Shown one piece after another: positions 33,693 through 42,387 of a stretch of DNA of 64,000 nucleotides (position 1 is the first letter of the stretch; each line of letters starts with the position of its first letter). Position numbers and translations under genes: made by a program. Below the pieces are notes generated by a model. It was not told the origin of the DNA, made no database searches, and worked only from the letters and a program-made list of their open reading frames with translations. Origin of the DNA: Bacillota bacterium (GTDB lineage: Bacteria > Bacillota > Clostridia > Christensenellales > Aristaeellaceae); assembly GCA_023392515.1 (NCBI GenBank), contig JAEVYX010000126.1, positions 6,250-70,249 on the forward strand, in the 5' to 3' direction.

Positions 33693-34544
33693 TTATTCTT
33701 TTATAACCGGAATCCAGATCTCTACATAATAATCTTCCGCATCAACATCGTTGCGAAAGTATTTCTCCATGGTGGGCAATGAAGATTGCTTATAGCTGCT
33801 CTGGGGCAAAAATTCCCCGTAGATTCTGCCCCAGGTCTTACCAAGCGTTGGGTTGATGGGGCCGACGGATTCAAAAACCAGCCACGTGGATTTGGGAATA
33901 TGGGCGACCTTCAGGTCCGCCGTATCATTTTGCTCCGTTTCAATCCCAACCATATAATCGTTATAGCCTTCCTCGTTGTAGCCAAAACAAATCCCGAGGG
34001 TAAAGTCGTTTATGCCGATTTCACACAGCCCTTGGATGGTGCCGTCTTTTTTGCATGTATCCCAGAACGCCGGTATGATATTGTTTTCCAGTGATGACGT
34101 TACGATTTTTCCTGCTACCTTGAAACTTTCTTTTTCCACCACCCGGTAATTCATCTCTTCATCCCCTTTGATCGTCAGTGTAAAGGAAAGGCGTGGGTAA
34201 GATTTTAGTTTCATATTCTGCTGTCTGGCGGCGACAGGCGAAATGCCATGCATTTTCTTGAAGGCTACACAGAAGGCATCGGACGATTCATAGCCATATT
34301 TCATGGCGATGTCTATCACCTTGTAGTCGGTGGACTGTAATTCAAAGGCTGCCCTTGTGAGCTTTCTCCTGCGGATGTATTCGGAAAGCGTAATACCCGT
34401 TATCAGGGAAAAGGTTCGTTGAAACGACCCGGCCGGGCACAGGACAATCTTTCCGATGGCTTCAAGGCTTATCTCATCATCCAGGTGCGTTTCAATATAC
34501 GTGATTACTTCATTCAGCCGGTCAATCCATTCCATGCATCCCAC
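33693..34544 (-). CDS. AraC-family regulator with GyrI-like effector domain
   Basis: 283 residues (GTG start at 34544 with AAGGA; an ATG at 34535 is an alternative). Two AraC-type HTHs at the N-terminus (about 8-105), including SGFxRxF-like GSFQRTF and the conserved YGYESSDAFCVAFKK, then an effector-binding domain of the GyrI/SOUL type (about 130-283) that ends in DYYVEIWIPV. The domain order HTH then GyrI is the Rob/MerR-like multidrug-sensing type rather than the sugar-sensing AraC type. Upstream of, and divergent in function from, the ABC transporter; no direct link is visible. Confidence 0.9.
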   Translation of the reverse strand: MGCMEWIDRLNEVITYIETHLDDEISLEAIGKIVLCPAGSFQRTFSLITGITLSEYIRRRKLTRAAFELQSTDYKVIDIAMKYGYESSDAFCVAFKKMHGISPVAARQQNMKLKSYPRLSFTLTIKGDEEMNYRVVEKESFKVAGKIVTSSLENNIIPAFWDTCKKDGTIQGLCEIGINDFTLGICFGYNEEGYNDYMVGIETEQNDTADLKVAHIPKSTWLVFESVGPINPTLGKTWGRIYGEFLPQSSYKQSSLPTMEKYFRNDVDAEDYYVEIWIPVIKE

Positions 34545-34681
34545 TCATTTCCTTTCAGACAAATTGTATCATTGATTCATTAGGTTTTCCCGTCATTTAC
34601 CGCACCAAAAAAGACGGGAGGAGCAAAACGCTGTATTTGTATACCCAAATGATATATCATCTGGGATATAAATTGCAAATC

Positions 34682-34719
34682 GAGAGGCAGGTAAGCAGTG
34701 GGCTGCTTGCCTGCCTCTC
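34682..34719. terminator. Strong hairpin after the sugar ABC operon
   Basis: GAGAGGCAGG (34682-34691) and CCTGCCTCTC (34710-34719) form a 10-bp stem extended by AGCAG/CTGCT inside. On minus it follows the ABC permease gene; the T-tract is poor (ATTTG), so it may be a 3'-end stabilising or bidirectional terminator. Confidence 0.6.
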
Positions 34720-34802
34720 TCATTTGGGCATTCTTTAGCGCTTTGATTTTGCACAAAGTTGTATAGGTTTATCAGTGGATCTGACATGATTGGCCATTCT
34801 GC

Positions 34803-35627
34803 TTATCCCTTAACTGCACCGGCTGTCAGGCCGGAAATGAGGGATTTCTGGCCAATGATAAAAACGAGGATGGACGGTACCAGAATCATGATTGCACAGG
34901 CCATAATGGGGCCATATGCATTGCCGTCGGCGTTTTGTAGCATACCAATGCCAATTTGCACTGTGCGCATCTCTGCTGAATTGGTTACCAGCAGCGGCCA
35001 TAAATACTGGTTCCAAATGCCCAGGAACGTGTAAATTCCCAGCGAACCCAAAAAGGGCTTTGTTAGTGGTAGCCCTATCTTCATAAAGAACTGAAAGGAA
35101 TTGCAGCCATCAATTCGGGCAGACTCGCTGAGCTCCTTGGGCAGCGATAAAAATGCCTGCCGCATGTTAAACACGCAGAATGCACTGGTCATATAGGGCA
35201 GGATCAAAGCGCCAAACTTGTCGATCATCCCCATTTTTACCACTGTAAGGTAATTTGCAATAATGATGGCCTGCCCGGGAATCATCATCGTGGCCAGCAT
35301 TAGAAAGAACAAAAACTTTTGCCCTTTAAATTTTAAAATGCCAAATGCATACCCCGCAAGGGCGCCTGTGAACAACTGACAGGCCGTGCAGGAAACAGCA
35401 ACGATGACGGAATTCAGGATAAAGCGGAAGATAGGTGCCATCCGCAGCGCATCAACATAGTTTTGTGTGTAAAAGGAGGAGGGAAACAGAGCGGGGGGAT
35501 AGTTGATCAATTCAGCCTCCGTCATAAAGCTGGCGTTCAAGGCGTACAAAAGCGGTGAGATGAGAATCACACCGACGATCAGATTGACAAAGAAGAATAG
35601 CCATTTGACACTTTTACGCTCAATCAT
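34803..35627 (-). CDS. Carbohydrate ABC transporter permease (MalG/UgpE type)
   Basis: 274 residues, six membrane segments, EAA loop at ELSESARIDGCNSFQFFMKI, typical of MalG/UgpE. ATG overlaps the stop of the partner permease (35627), so translation is coupled. Forms the channel with the next gene; no ATPase gene is adjacent. Confidence 0.93.
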   Translation of the reverse strand: MIERKSVKWLFFFVNLIVGVILISPLLYALNASFMTEAELINYPPALFPSSFYTQNYVDALRMAPIFRFILNSVIVAVSCTACQLFTGALAGYAFGILKFKGQKFLFFLMLATMMIPGQAIIIANYLTVVKMGMIDKFGALILPYMTSAFCVFNMRQAFLSLPKELSESARIDGCNSFQFFMKIGLPLTKPFLGSLGIYTFLGIWNQYLWPLLVTNSAEMRTVQIGIGMLQNADGNAYGPIMACAIMILVPSILVFIIGQKSLISGLTAGAVKG

Positions 35628-36526
35628 CAGTAGGTCACCTTCTTCTCCAGCTTGAATTGAATCAACGTCAAAATAAAGATCAGTACAAACAAAATGACGG
35701 ACTGCGTTGCCGCCATGTAAAAGCGTGAATAGCGAAACGCTTCCAGATAAATGTTGTACACAATATTTGTCGTATACTTACCAGGGCCACCTTGGGTTAA
35801 CAGGTTAATTTGCGCATAGGCCTGAAAAGAATTGATGATGTTGATAACCAGCAAAAAGAAAAGCGTTGGTGAGATGCACGGGAAAGTCACATGCCAATGC
35901 TTTCTGAAAAATCCCGCGCCTTCAATGGACGCTGCCTCGTACAGCGAATGGTCCACCGACTGCAATGCTGCAATGACAAAAATGAAGTTCAAACCTGTAT
36001 TCATCCAAATGGTCACAAAGGATACGGAACCCAGCGCATACTTGACACTGCGCAGCCACTTGATGTCAGTCTGAAGAAGATAGTTGAGAATACCAAAGGT
36101 AGGATGCATGATGAAAAGGAAAATTACTGAAATAGCAGCAGATGAAACTGCCAAAGGCATGGCATAGATGGTTCGGAAAACACCACGGCCAAAGAATTTC
36201 TCATTGGCAATGATTCCGGTGACCAATCCGATCAAAATGGAGCCGGCGACAACGATCAGCGCAAAATTGAATGTGACGCCCAGAATTTGCTGGAAATCGA
36301 TTGTCGAAAAAGATTCTATATAATTTTGCAGGCCAACCCGCTCCACAATCACACCATTGGCGTTTGTAATAGCGGTGCTTAGGTTGATGGTATTCCCAAA
36401 GGGGATGAACACAAACAGCGTTAAGATAATCATCGAGGGAAGGATATATAAATAGGGAGCAATGTAAGACCCGATTTTTTTACCCCTTACACTGACTGAT
36501 TGCTGTGTGGCTAATGCACTTTTCAT
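35627..36526 (-). CDS. Carbohydrate ABC transporter permease (MalF/UgpA type)
   Basis: 299 residues with about six membrane segments and the EAA loop at LYEAASIEGAGFFRKHWHV. GGAG just upstream of the ATG. N-terminal 20 residues are cytoplasmic and polar. It is preceded by the binding-protein gene and a hairpin. Confidence 0.93.
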   Translation of the reverse strand: MKSALATQQSVSVRGKKIGSYIAPYLYILPSMIILTLFVFIPFGNTINLSTAITNANGVIVERVGLQNYIESFSTIDFQQILGVTFNFALIVVAGSILIGLVTGIIANEKFFGRGVFRTIYAMPLAVSSAAISVIFLFIMHPTFGILNYLLQTDIKWLRSVKYALGSVSFVTIWMNTGLNFIFVIAALQSVDHSLYEAASIEGAGFFRKHWHVTFPCISPTLFFLLVINIINSFQAYAQINLLTQGGPGKYTTNIVYNIYLEAFRYSRFYMAATQSVILFVLIFILTLIQFKLEKKVTY

Positions 36527-36557
36527 GATGCTCCATTCCTTTTCGCAATGTAAATAA

Positions 36558-36581
36558 GGGCGCTCCCGTAGGGGAGCGCCC
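36558..36581 (-). other. Stem-loop between the sugar binding protein and permease genes
   Basis: Perfect 10-bp GGGCGCTCCC/GGGAGCGCCC hairpin with a 4-base loop. Third instance of a GC-rich hairpin directly after a binding-protein gene in this window. Confidence 0.75.
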
Positions 36582-36594
36582 CTGACATTAGCGC

Positions 36595-37980
36595 TTATTC
36601 ACCGTAAGCCGTTTTGTTATAGCTCTGAATCGCAGCATTGTCCTTGGTCGCAATATTCTTCAGCATATCGTCAACAGACTGGGCATCATCAAGATACAGA
36701 GCAGCTTCTTCCTGGAAAATCGCGCGGAGTTCGGGCATTACGCCAACGGATGCGCCCTGGGTAGCATAGCTCTTGGGGCAGTCATGCAGCTGGTTGATCG
36801 CCGTCAGGAAGTTCGGGTTTTTCTTCAGATATTCTTGGAAGCTGGGCTGATCATAAGCCGTCATGTTCGCGCAGAAGTAACCGGTATCCATGCTGAACTG
36901 CGCAGACACGGGCGCGGAAGTCGCATACTTGATAAAGGTCCACGCATCGGCAACGCGCTGTTCATTATCCTGCTTGCACAGCCAGAGGTTCGCGCCGCCA
37001 ATGATGACGCCATACTGTGTTTTTTCCAGCATGCTGGGCAGGTACGCAGTGCCCAGTTCAAACTTGCCGTCGCTGCCTTTCAACAAAGTCTGCAGCTGAG
37101 CGGTAGATTCCAAGGTAATGCAGGTCTGTCCGGCCAGGAAGCCATCCCGGGCAGCGGCGTTGTCCGCACCAAAGTTGTAAATGATATTGTCGTCGACCAT
37201 CTGTTTCCAGGTTTCCATGATCGTCTTGCCAGCACCGTTGGTGTCAAACTCAATTGCATTGGCATGCCCCGTACGGCCATTGTCATTGTTGACATAGTTG
37301 GCGCCCATGCCAGCCAGGAAGTTTTCAAAGAACCAACCGTAAATCGGCAGGCCCATGGCATAACGGGTGGTACGATTGCCTTCTTTAATGGTCAGCTTAT
37401 CGGCGATTTCAGCAATTTCTTTGAAGGTCGTGGGGGGATTTTCGGGATCCAGGCCGGCTTCTTTGAAGGCCGTCTTGTTGTAATACATGATGGGTGTGGA
37501 GGGGTTGAAGGGGATGCAAACCATCTGGTCGTTATAGGTATAATAATTGCGCAGCGCCGGCTCGATATTGTCAATCGAGATGTACGGTTCGGCGTCTTTT
37601 TCCAGCATTTCCTGGAAGGGGATGGTCCAGCCGGAATTGACAAGGAACGTGGTTCCCAATTCAAACATCTGGAACATATCAGGGCCGGTTCCCGCGGGCA
37701 TGGCAGCTTTCAATTTCGTCAATGCGTCGTCATATCCGCCCTGGAAAATTGCCGTCACCCAAATGTCGCTTTGGGAGGCATTGAAGCCGTCTACCACACG
37801 CTGCACAGCTTCGCCGATTGTGCCGCCGAAGCAGTGCCAGAAAATAACTTCACGGCGTCCTTCGGGAACGGGGGCGGGGGTGGCTGCATCAGTTGTCTGG
37901 GCGACCGCTGGAATGGCAGCGCAGGTCAACAGGAGGCACAGGGCCAGCAAACAGGATAGGAACTTGGAAAGGGTTTTCAT
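36595..37980 (-). CDS. Carbohydrate/glycerol-phosphate type ABC solute-binding protein (family 1)
   Basis: 461 residues, AAAGGAGG upstream. Signal peptide ending in IPAVAQ; the Cys before it does not form a canonical lipobox. UgpB/MalE-like: EVIFWHCFGGTIGEAVQRVV and YNDQMVCIPFNPSTPIMYYN, the latter close to the UgpB pattern (IPFNxSTPxxYYN). The ligand may therefore be glycerol-3-phosphate or a glycerophosphodiester, but disaccharides are equally possible. Its own promoter lies just upstream. Confidence 0.92.
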   Translation of the reverse strand: MKTLSKFLSCLLALCLLLTCAAIPAVAQTTDAATPAPVPEGRREVIFWHCFGGTIGEAVQRVVDGFNASQSDIWVTAIFQGGYDDALTKLKAAMPAGTGPDMFQMFELGTTFLVNSGWTIPFQEMLEKDAEPYISIDNIEPALRNYYTYNDQMVCIPFNPSTPIMYYNKTAFKEAGLDPENPPTTFKEIAEIADKLTIKEGNRTTRYAMGLPIYGWFFENFLAGMGANYVNNDNGRTGHANAIEFDTNGAGKTIMETWKQMVDDNIIYNFGADNAAARDGFLAGQTCITLESTAQLQTLLKGSDGKFELGTAYLPSMLEKTQYGVIIGGANLWLCKQDNEQRVADAWTFIKYATSAPVSAQFSMDTGYFCANMTAYDQPSFQEYLKKNPNFLTAINQLHDCPKSYATQGASVGVMPELRAIFQEEAALYLDDAQSVDDMLKNIATKDNAAIQSYNKTAYGE

Positions 37981-38059
37981 GGGAATCCTCCTTTATAACG
38001 GCCTTTAGACCGTTTATTAACATTAATATATTCTGCATATACGCTCGCTCATTTCGATG

Positions 38060-38093
38060 GTTAATATTAACATAAACCAGCGTTGAAATCAAC
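38060..38093 (-). promoter_or_regulatory. Promoter and palindromic operators of the ABC sugar operon
   Basis: Minus strand TTGATT (38092-38087), 17-base spacer, TAATAT (38069-38064). Two palindromes overlap it: GTTAATATTAAC (38060-38071) over the -10 and GTTGAAATCAAC (38082-38093) over the -35. An unidentified repressor is likely; LacI- or AraC-type sites would be candidates. Confidence 0.6.
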
Positions 38094-38421
38094 AGCTTTG
38101 TTATACTTTAAACATATGTTTTTTTCTTGCCGCGGGGCGACTGATGTTTTGAAAAGAAAGGTTTGATTTCACCTTACGGAAGTGCGCTACATTTGGGATT
38201 ATTACTTTTCGCATTAACCCGAAACACAGGTGGTTTACTATGTCGGGGAAGTAGTGGATACCGCCGTCAAGCAACACCTGGCCGAAGAGCCAAATAGTCT
38301 TCCGGTATTACGAAAACAGAGAGTGCCGCATTATACGGCACCCTCTGTGCATGTAGCTTTCTGATAAAGTATGAATCCCAGTCTGCCTGTGAAGTACCAT
38401 TCCTTTAGCCTGCTGCTATTA
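38094..38421. other. Gene-free stretch between the ABC operon and the secreted protein gene
   Basis: No intact gene is visible. A plus-strand frame beginning near a GTG at 38234 reads VVYYVGEVVDTAVKQHL and continues for about 44 residues into the terminator hairpin at 38316-38348; it lacks a ribosome binding site and looks like a decayed remnant, with related-looking frames broken by stops upstream. The rest is featureless. Confidence 0.3.
38313..38348 (-). terminator. Terminator of the secreted-protein gene
   Basis: A 13-position stem (ACAGAGaGTGCCG with CGGCACcCTCTGT, one mismatch) and 7-base loop, followed on minus by TTTTCG, 74 bp after the stop codon. Confidence 0.7.
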
Positions 38422-39195
38422 TTACTTCCGGGCGCCCTTGCCGCCCTGCATCGGGTTGGAATTATCGTTTTTGTTAAATCCTTGTCCGTTAGGATTTGCA
38501 TCTATACCGAAACTGCCAAACATGCCGCCTTTGCCTACGCCTGTGATGCCTGCGTCGCGCAGCGAGCTAGTAAACTTTTGGCGCGCCTGCTGCATTGTGC
38601 TGATGGCAGTTTTGATGATTGAGTTGGTGCTTGCGTTCTGGGCCACCTTGGTCCACAGGTCGCTTTGGCCTTGCGCACTCAGCGCGTCAGCTTGTGCCTG
38701 GGTCAATTGGCCTGCATCTGCCAGTGCCTGCATGGCCGCCTTGCGTTCGTCGCCGGTCTTGGTATTTGCCTCATAAAAGGCCTTGTACTGTTCGGCGCTC
38801 CATGCGGCCTGGTCGAGATCGGACAGGGATTTCTGGGCGGCGCGCAGTGCGGTGTATGCATCCACATCAGCCTGGGCTACGATGCTGGCAGCCATCAGGT
38901 CGGACAGTACCGCGTCTTCGACCTGCTCATATAGCGCGAGTGCGCTTTCATATGCAGTCTTTTGTTCATCGGTGAGCGAGCTGGTATCGACGTTATAGTC
39001 GCCGATCATGCGGCCGCTGCTGCCGCGGCTAAGGGATTGTACGTGAACCGTCGCACTTGTCGTGGTGTCCGCCGTTGTTGCCAGCGCCTGGGGCGAGGTC
39101 TCTGCCAGCGATGTAAACGGAATCGATATGGCCAGCACTAGTCCAAGCAGCACGGGGACTCGCTTCATTTTTTGATTGTTATTCTCGTTAACCAT
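38422..39195 (-). CDS. Secreted protein of unknown function, Gly/Asn-rich C-terminus
   Basis: 257 residues, AAGGAGAC upstream. Signal peptide (about 10-33) ending near SLA-ET. A helical, Ala/Gln-rich middle (about 70-215) of coiled-coil character includes QAQADALSAQGQSDLWTKVA, then a low-complexity end with GKGGMFGSFG and NPNGQGFNKNDNS. No enzyme motif found. Own terminator, probably monocistronic. Candidate wall-associated or matrix protein; unknown. Confidence 0.78.
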   Translation of the reverse strand: MVNENNNQKMKRVPVLLGLVLAISIPFTSLAETSPQALATTADTTTSATVHVQSLSRGSSGRMIGDYNVDTSSLTDEQKTAYESALALYEQVEDAVLSDLMAASIVAQADVDAYTALRAAQKSLSDLDQAAWSAEQYKAFYEANTKTGDERKAAMQALADAGQLTQAQADALSAQGQSDLWTKVAQNASTNSIIKTAISTMQQARQKFTSSLRDAGITGVGKGGMFGSFGIDANPNGQGFNKNDNSNPMQGGKGARK

Positions 39196-39377
39196 ACTTT
39201 TGTCTCCTTCTATTATGATTATCCGACTCTTTCAGTGGACACATTCAGTATAACGCCGCATTGTGACAGGCTTATGATAGCCTCTGGCATGTTGTGTGAA
39301 TGCGCCGTGAAAGCAGGCGGCGCTTAACCCGAAGTGCGGATACCGCTTGTTTTCTATAAGGGCATTTCAAAATAGAA

Positions 39378-39403
39378 GCGGGCCATCTATAAAGACAGCC
39401 CGC
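39378..39403 (-). terminator. Terminator of the glucarate/galactarate operon
   Basis: GCGGGC (39378-39383) and GCCCGC (39398-39403), followed on minus by TTCTATTTTG; lies 70 bp after the last gene of the operon. Confidence 0.6.
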
Positions 39404-39473
39404 ATTTCTTTTCACTTTATTTCTTGAGCCTGGTTTCTACGCATCGTCTTGTGTGGAAGCGATTTCTATTCTT

Positions 39474-40712
39474 TTACTCCTTGCCTTCCAAAGAAGTTGA
39501 TTGCATATATTCATCCATGGCTTGAGCAACGAGCTTGGAATAGCGAACCGCTTCCACAACCGTTTTGGCTCCCAGAACCACATCCCCCGAAGCAAACACA
39601 CCCTTCCTTGTTGTCGCTCCCTGCTCGTCTACCATCAATAGCCCGGTCGAGTTTACCTCAAGGCCTTTGGTGGTGGAGACAATTCTGTCTCGTGGGCCCT
39701 GACCAACGGAAATGATGGTTGAGTTTGCAGGATACAGCTTTTCCGTACCGGAAAGACAAGTCAGCTTTCCGTTCTCGCTAGTTACGGTGTCCGCAAGAAT
39801 CGGGCCCTGAGGCGTTATGCGCACAGGAATTTTCCCGCACTCAATCTGTACACCGTCTGCAAGCGCATAATCCATCTCCAGCCTTGAGGCGCTGATATTC
39901 TCATGCCTTGCGTAGCATGTCACATATCGAGCCCCCTGACGGATGGCAGTTCGTGCAACATCCATTGCGGAATTGCCTGCGCCAATGACAGCCACCCTGT
40001 CACCGAGGCTGTAACTTTCAGGATGGCACAGGTAGTTGATGGCATAATGCACATTCCCCAGCGATTCGCCGGGAATCCCCAGGCTTCTGGGCCGCCATAC
40101 CCCCGTGCCGACAAATACCGCCGTATATCCGTCCCGAAACAGGTCATCCAAACTGATGGTCAAGCCTATTGCCGTATTCATCCGAATCAGAATGCCCATC
40201 TTGCCCAAAAGCTCACAATACCTGTCCAAAATGCTTCTAGGCAGGCGGAAGGCGGGAATGCCGTAGCGCATGACACCCCCGATTTGATCCTTTGAGTCAA
40301 ACAGCGTTACGCCATAACCGCGCCTTGCCAATTCCACCGCAATGGTGATCCCGGCCGGACCCGCGCCAATAATGGCTGCTTGCGTGTTTTTGCGTTCAAG
40401 GGCAGGGGAAGGGCGCAACTTATCCAAATAGTGTTCGGAAATATAATTTTCAATGCTGGAAACCTGAACAGGCGCTCCTTTTCTGCCCAAAATGCAATGC
40501 CCCTCGCATTGTTTTTCATGATCGCATACAAGGGAGCAAACAATGGAAAGTGGATTGTTTTCAAACAGCATTTTCCCAGCCTGATCAATTTGCCCATTTA
40601 GGAAAAGCTGGATCATTTCCGGAATAGATGTATTGACAGGACAACCTTTCCTGCACTGAGGGTTTCTACAGTTCAGACAGCGGCGCGCTTCATTGACGAC
40701 GTGAAAAGCCAT
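39474..40712 (-). CDS. FAD/NAD(P)-dependent oxidoreductase, GltD/NfnB-like
   Basis: 412 residues. N-terminal iron-sulphur segment with two Cys groups, CLNCRNPQCRKGCP (about 13-26) and CSLVCDHEKQCEGHC (about 59-73), then FAD binding AAIIGAGPAGI, RYGIPAFRLP, and NAD(P) binding VAVIGAGNSAMDVARTA. Resembles the small subunit of glutamate synthase, and the electron-input subunits of related enzymes, but no large subunit is adjacent. It ends the galactarate-dehydratase transcript and may pass electrons from NAD(P)H to a partner elsewhere. Role in the sugar-acid pathway is unclear. Confidence 0.88.
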   Translation of the reverse strand: MAFHVVNEARRCLNCRNPQCRKGCPVNTSIPEMIQLFLNGQIDQAGKMLFENNPLSIVCSLVCDHEKQCEGHCILGRKGAPVQVSSIENYISEHYLDKLRPSPALERKNTQAAIIGAGPAGITIAVELARRGYGVTLFDSKDQIGGVMRYGIPAFRLPRSILDRYCELLGKMGILIRMNTAIGLTISLDDLFRDGYTAVFVGTGVWRPRSLGIPGESLGNVHYAINYLCHPESYSLGDRVAVIGAGNSAMDVARTAIRQGARYVTCYARHENISASRLEMDYALADGVQIECGKIPVRITPQGPILADTVTSENGKLTCLSGTEKLYPANSTIISVGQGPRDRIVSTTKGLEVNSTGLLMVDEQGATTRKGVFASGDVVLGAKTVVEAVRYSKLVAQAMDEYMQSTSLEGKE

Positions 40713-40773
40713 CCGTCTCTCCCCTCTCCCGAAGCATTTCCTTCATTCCATTCAACCGGATTCCCTAAAAAGA

Positions 40774-42285
40774 TTAAGTGATGGGGGCGGGGTTAAAGAT
40801 ACAAAAGTCATTATGCAGACGATATTTTTCGGCAAATGTCTTTTTTTCTCCGCTGGCAACCCGAATGATTTCATGAAACATCTGAAGGCCTATTTCCTGC
40901 ACCGTAGCTTCACCCGTAGCTACCGGGCCTGCATTCACGTCAATCAAATCGGGCCATTGCTCTTTCAGCTCATTGCGGGTGCATACCTTGACTACAGGAA
41001 TTGCCGCAAGCCCATAGGGCGTGCCCCTTCCTGTGGTAAAAACCTGCAAGCCAATACCGCTTGCCAGCTGGCAGCTACCGCAGACAAAATCACTGGCCGG
41101 GGTGGCAGCATAAATCAGCCCGCGTTTTGTGGGCCGCTCAGCAGGGGAAAGCACTTCTACAATGGGTGAACTTCCGGATTTGGTAATGGATCCCATTGCT
41201 TTTTCCACGATATTAGACAACCCGCCTTTTTTGTTTCCAGGTGTCGGGTTTGCGCTCCTGTCCACCTTGCCGGCATCAAGATAGTTGTCATACCATTGCA
41301 TTTCAGCGACAAGCTTTTGGCCCACCTGCTCACTCATGCAGCGCTGGGCCAGCAGATGCACCCCATCCCGGACTTCCGTCACTTCAGAAAACAGCACCGT
41401 GGCCCCCGCTTCCACCAGGAGGTCTGCCGCATGGCCGACAGAGGGATTTGCAGATATGCCTGAAAAAGCATCGGAGCCTCCGCATTGCAGGCCAACCGCC
41501 AGATGGGACAACGGCAGTTCTTGGCGCCTGCGCTGATTCAGCTTTTCCAGCTTCTTTTCCGCCATGCTCATTAAGCCCTCTATCATGGCTTCAACCCCAT
41601 GCAATTCTTGCAGGATAAGTACATTATCCTTGTTGTTGTCTTCAGGTTCCAGAAGCATTTCCGGCGTCAGCTTTTCGCAGCCAAGAGCAATGCACATCAC
41701 CTGCCCGCCGAAATTCGGATGCTTGATTAAATTGCGCAGCGCTCGAATGGGGATAACAGCTTCCGGCGCGTTGATGGCCACGCCGCAGCCATAGGCATGG
41801 TTTATAAGTACAATATCATCCACATGGGGAAAGCGTGGAAGCAGTTCCCGTTTCATGCGTTCCAACGCAACATTCACAACACCAGCTACGCATTGTACCG
41901 TTGTGTGGAGAGCCAGTATGTTCCGGGTGCCTGCATATCCGCCGTTAGGGTCAGGATATCCCCAAAACGCACGTGTCGGTGCCTTGGGAAGTGTGCTTGC
42001 GATGTTTGTGGCAAAGGTCATTTTTTCAAGCACGGGGGGATCCGGCAAGCGCATCATGCTTTCATGCACCCACTCGCCCGCGCCTATGGGCTGCAATGCA
42101 TATCCCAGCGTAACACCATACCGGACGATCTGCCCATCGACAGGGATGCCGGTCAATGCCACCTTATGCCCCTGGGGTATTTCCTGACGGGAAATAACCC
42201 CCGAGGCCACTTCTTCTCCTTGCTTGATTTCACGCAATGCCACAGCAACGTTATCTGATTCGTGGAGCTTAATGCAAATATTCAT
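40774..42285 (-). CDS. garD: Galactarate dehydratase (UxaA/GarD family)
   Basis: 503 residues from ATG 42285, with AAGGATGA upstream; upstream in-frame codons extend into the glycerate-kinase gap. N-terminal SAF domain (about 1-80, IKLHESDNVAVALREI) fused to the altronase core, with GYPDPNGGYAGTRN, INHAYGCG, LQCGGSDAFSGI and a C-terminal FVCGSCQLASG. Removes water from D-galactarate to 5-keto-4-deoxy-D-glucarate. Altronate dehydratase is the main alternative, but glucarate dehydratase, GarR and glycerate kinase nearby favour galactarate. Confidence 0.85.
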   Translation of the reverse strand: MNICIKLHESDNVAVALREIKQGEEVASGVISRQEIPQGHKVALTGIPVDGQIVRYGVTLGYALQPIGAGEWVHESMMRLPDPPVLEKMTFATNIASTLPKAPTRAFWGYPDPNGGYAGTRNILALHTTVQCVAGVVNVALERMKRELLPRFPHVDDIVLINHAYGCGVAINAPEAVIPIRALRNLIKHPNFGGQVMCIALGCEKLTPEMLLEPEDNNKDNVLILQELHGVEAMIEGLMSMAEKKLEKLNQRRRQELPLSHLAVGLQCGGSDAFSGISANPSVGHAADLLVEAGATVLFSEVTEVRDGVHLLAQRCMSEQVGQKLVAEMQWYDNYLDAGKVDRSANPTPGNKKGGLSNIVEKAMGSITKSGSSPIVEVLSPAERPTKRGLIYAATPASDFVCGSCQLASGIGLQVFTTGRGTPYGLAAIPVVKVCTRNELKEQWPDLIDVNAGPVATGEATVQEIGLQMFHEIIRVASGEKKTFAEKYRLHNDFCIFNPAPIT

Positions 42286-42387
42286 ATTGGAATCATCCTT
42301 TGTGGATTTATTTGGAAAAATTGGGTCATATGCTTCTGCTGAATAGTTGGTTTTCCTGTACAATCACATTTATAATGAAGTTTCTTT

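Noticed and set aside
36784..37959. A 391-codon plus-strand frame over the sugar binding-protein gene
   Set aside because: It is antisense to a gene with a signal peptide, clear family motifs and a strong ribosome binding site, and shows no protein-like domain; it is a mirror effect of codon composition.
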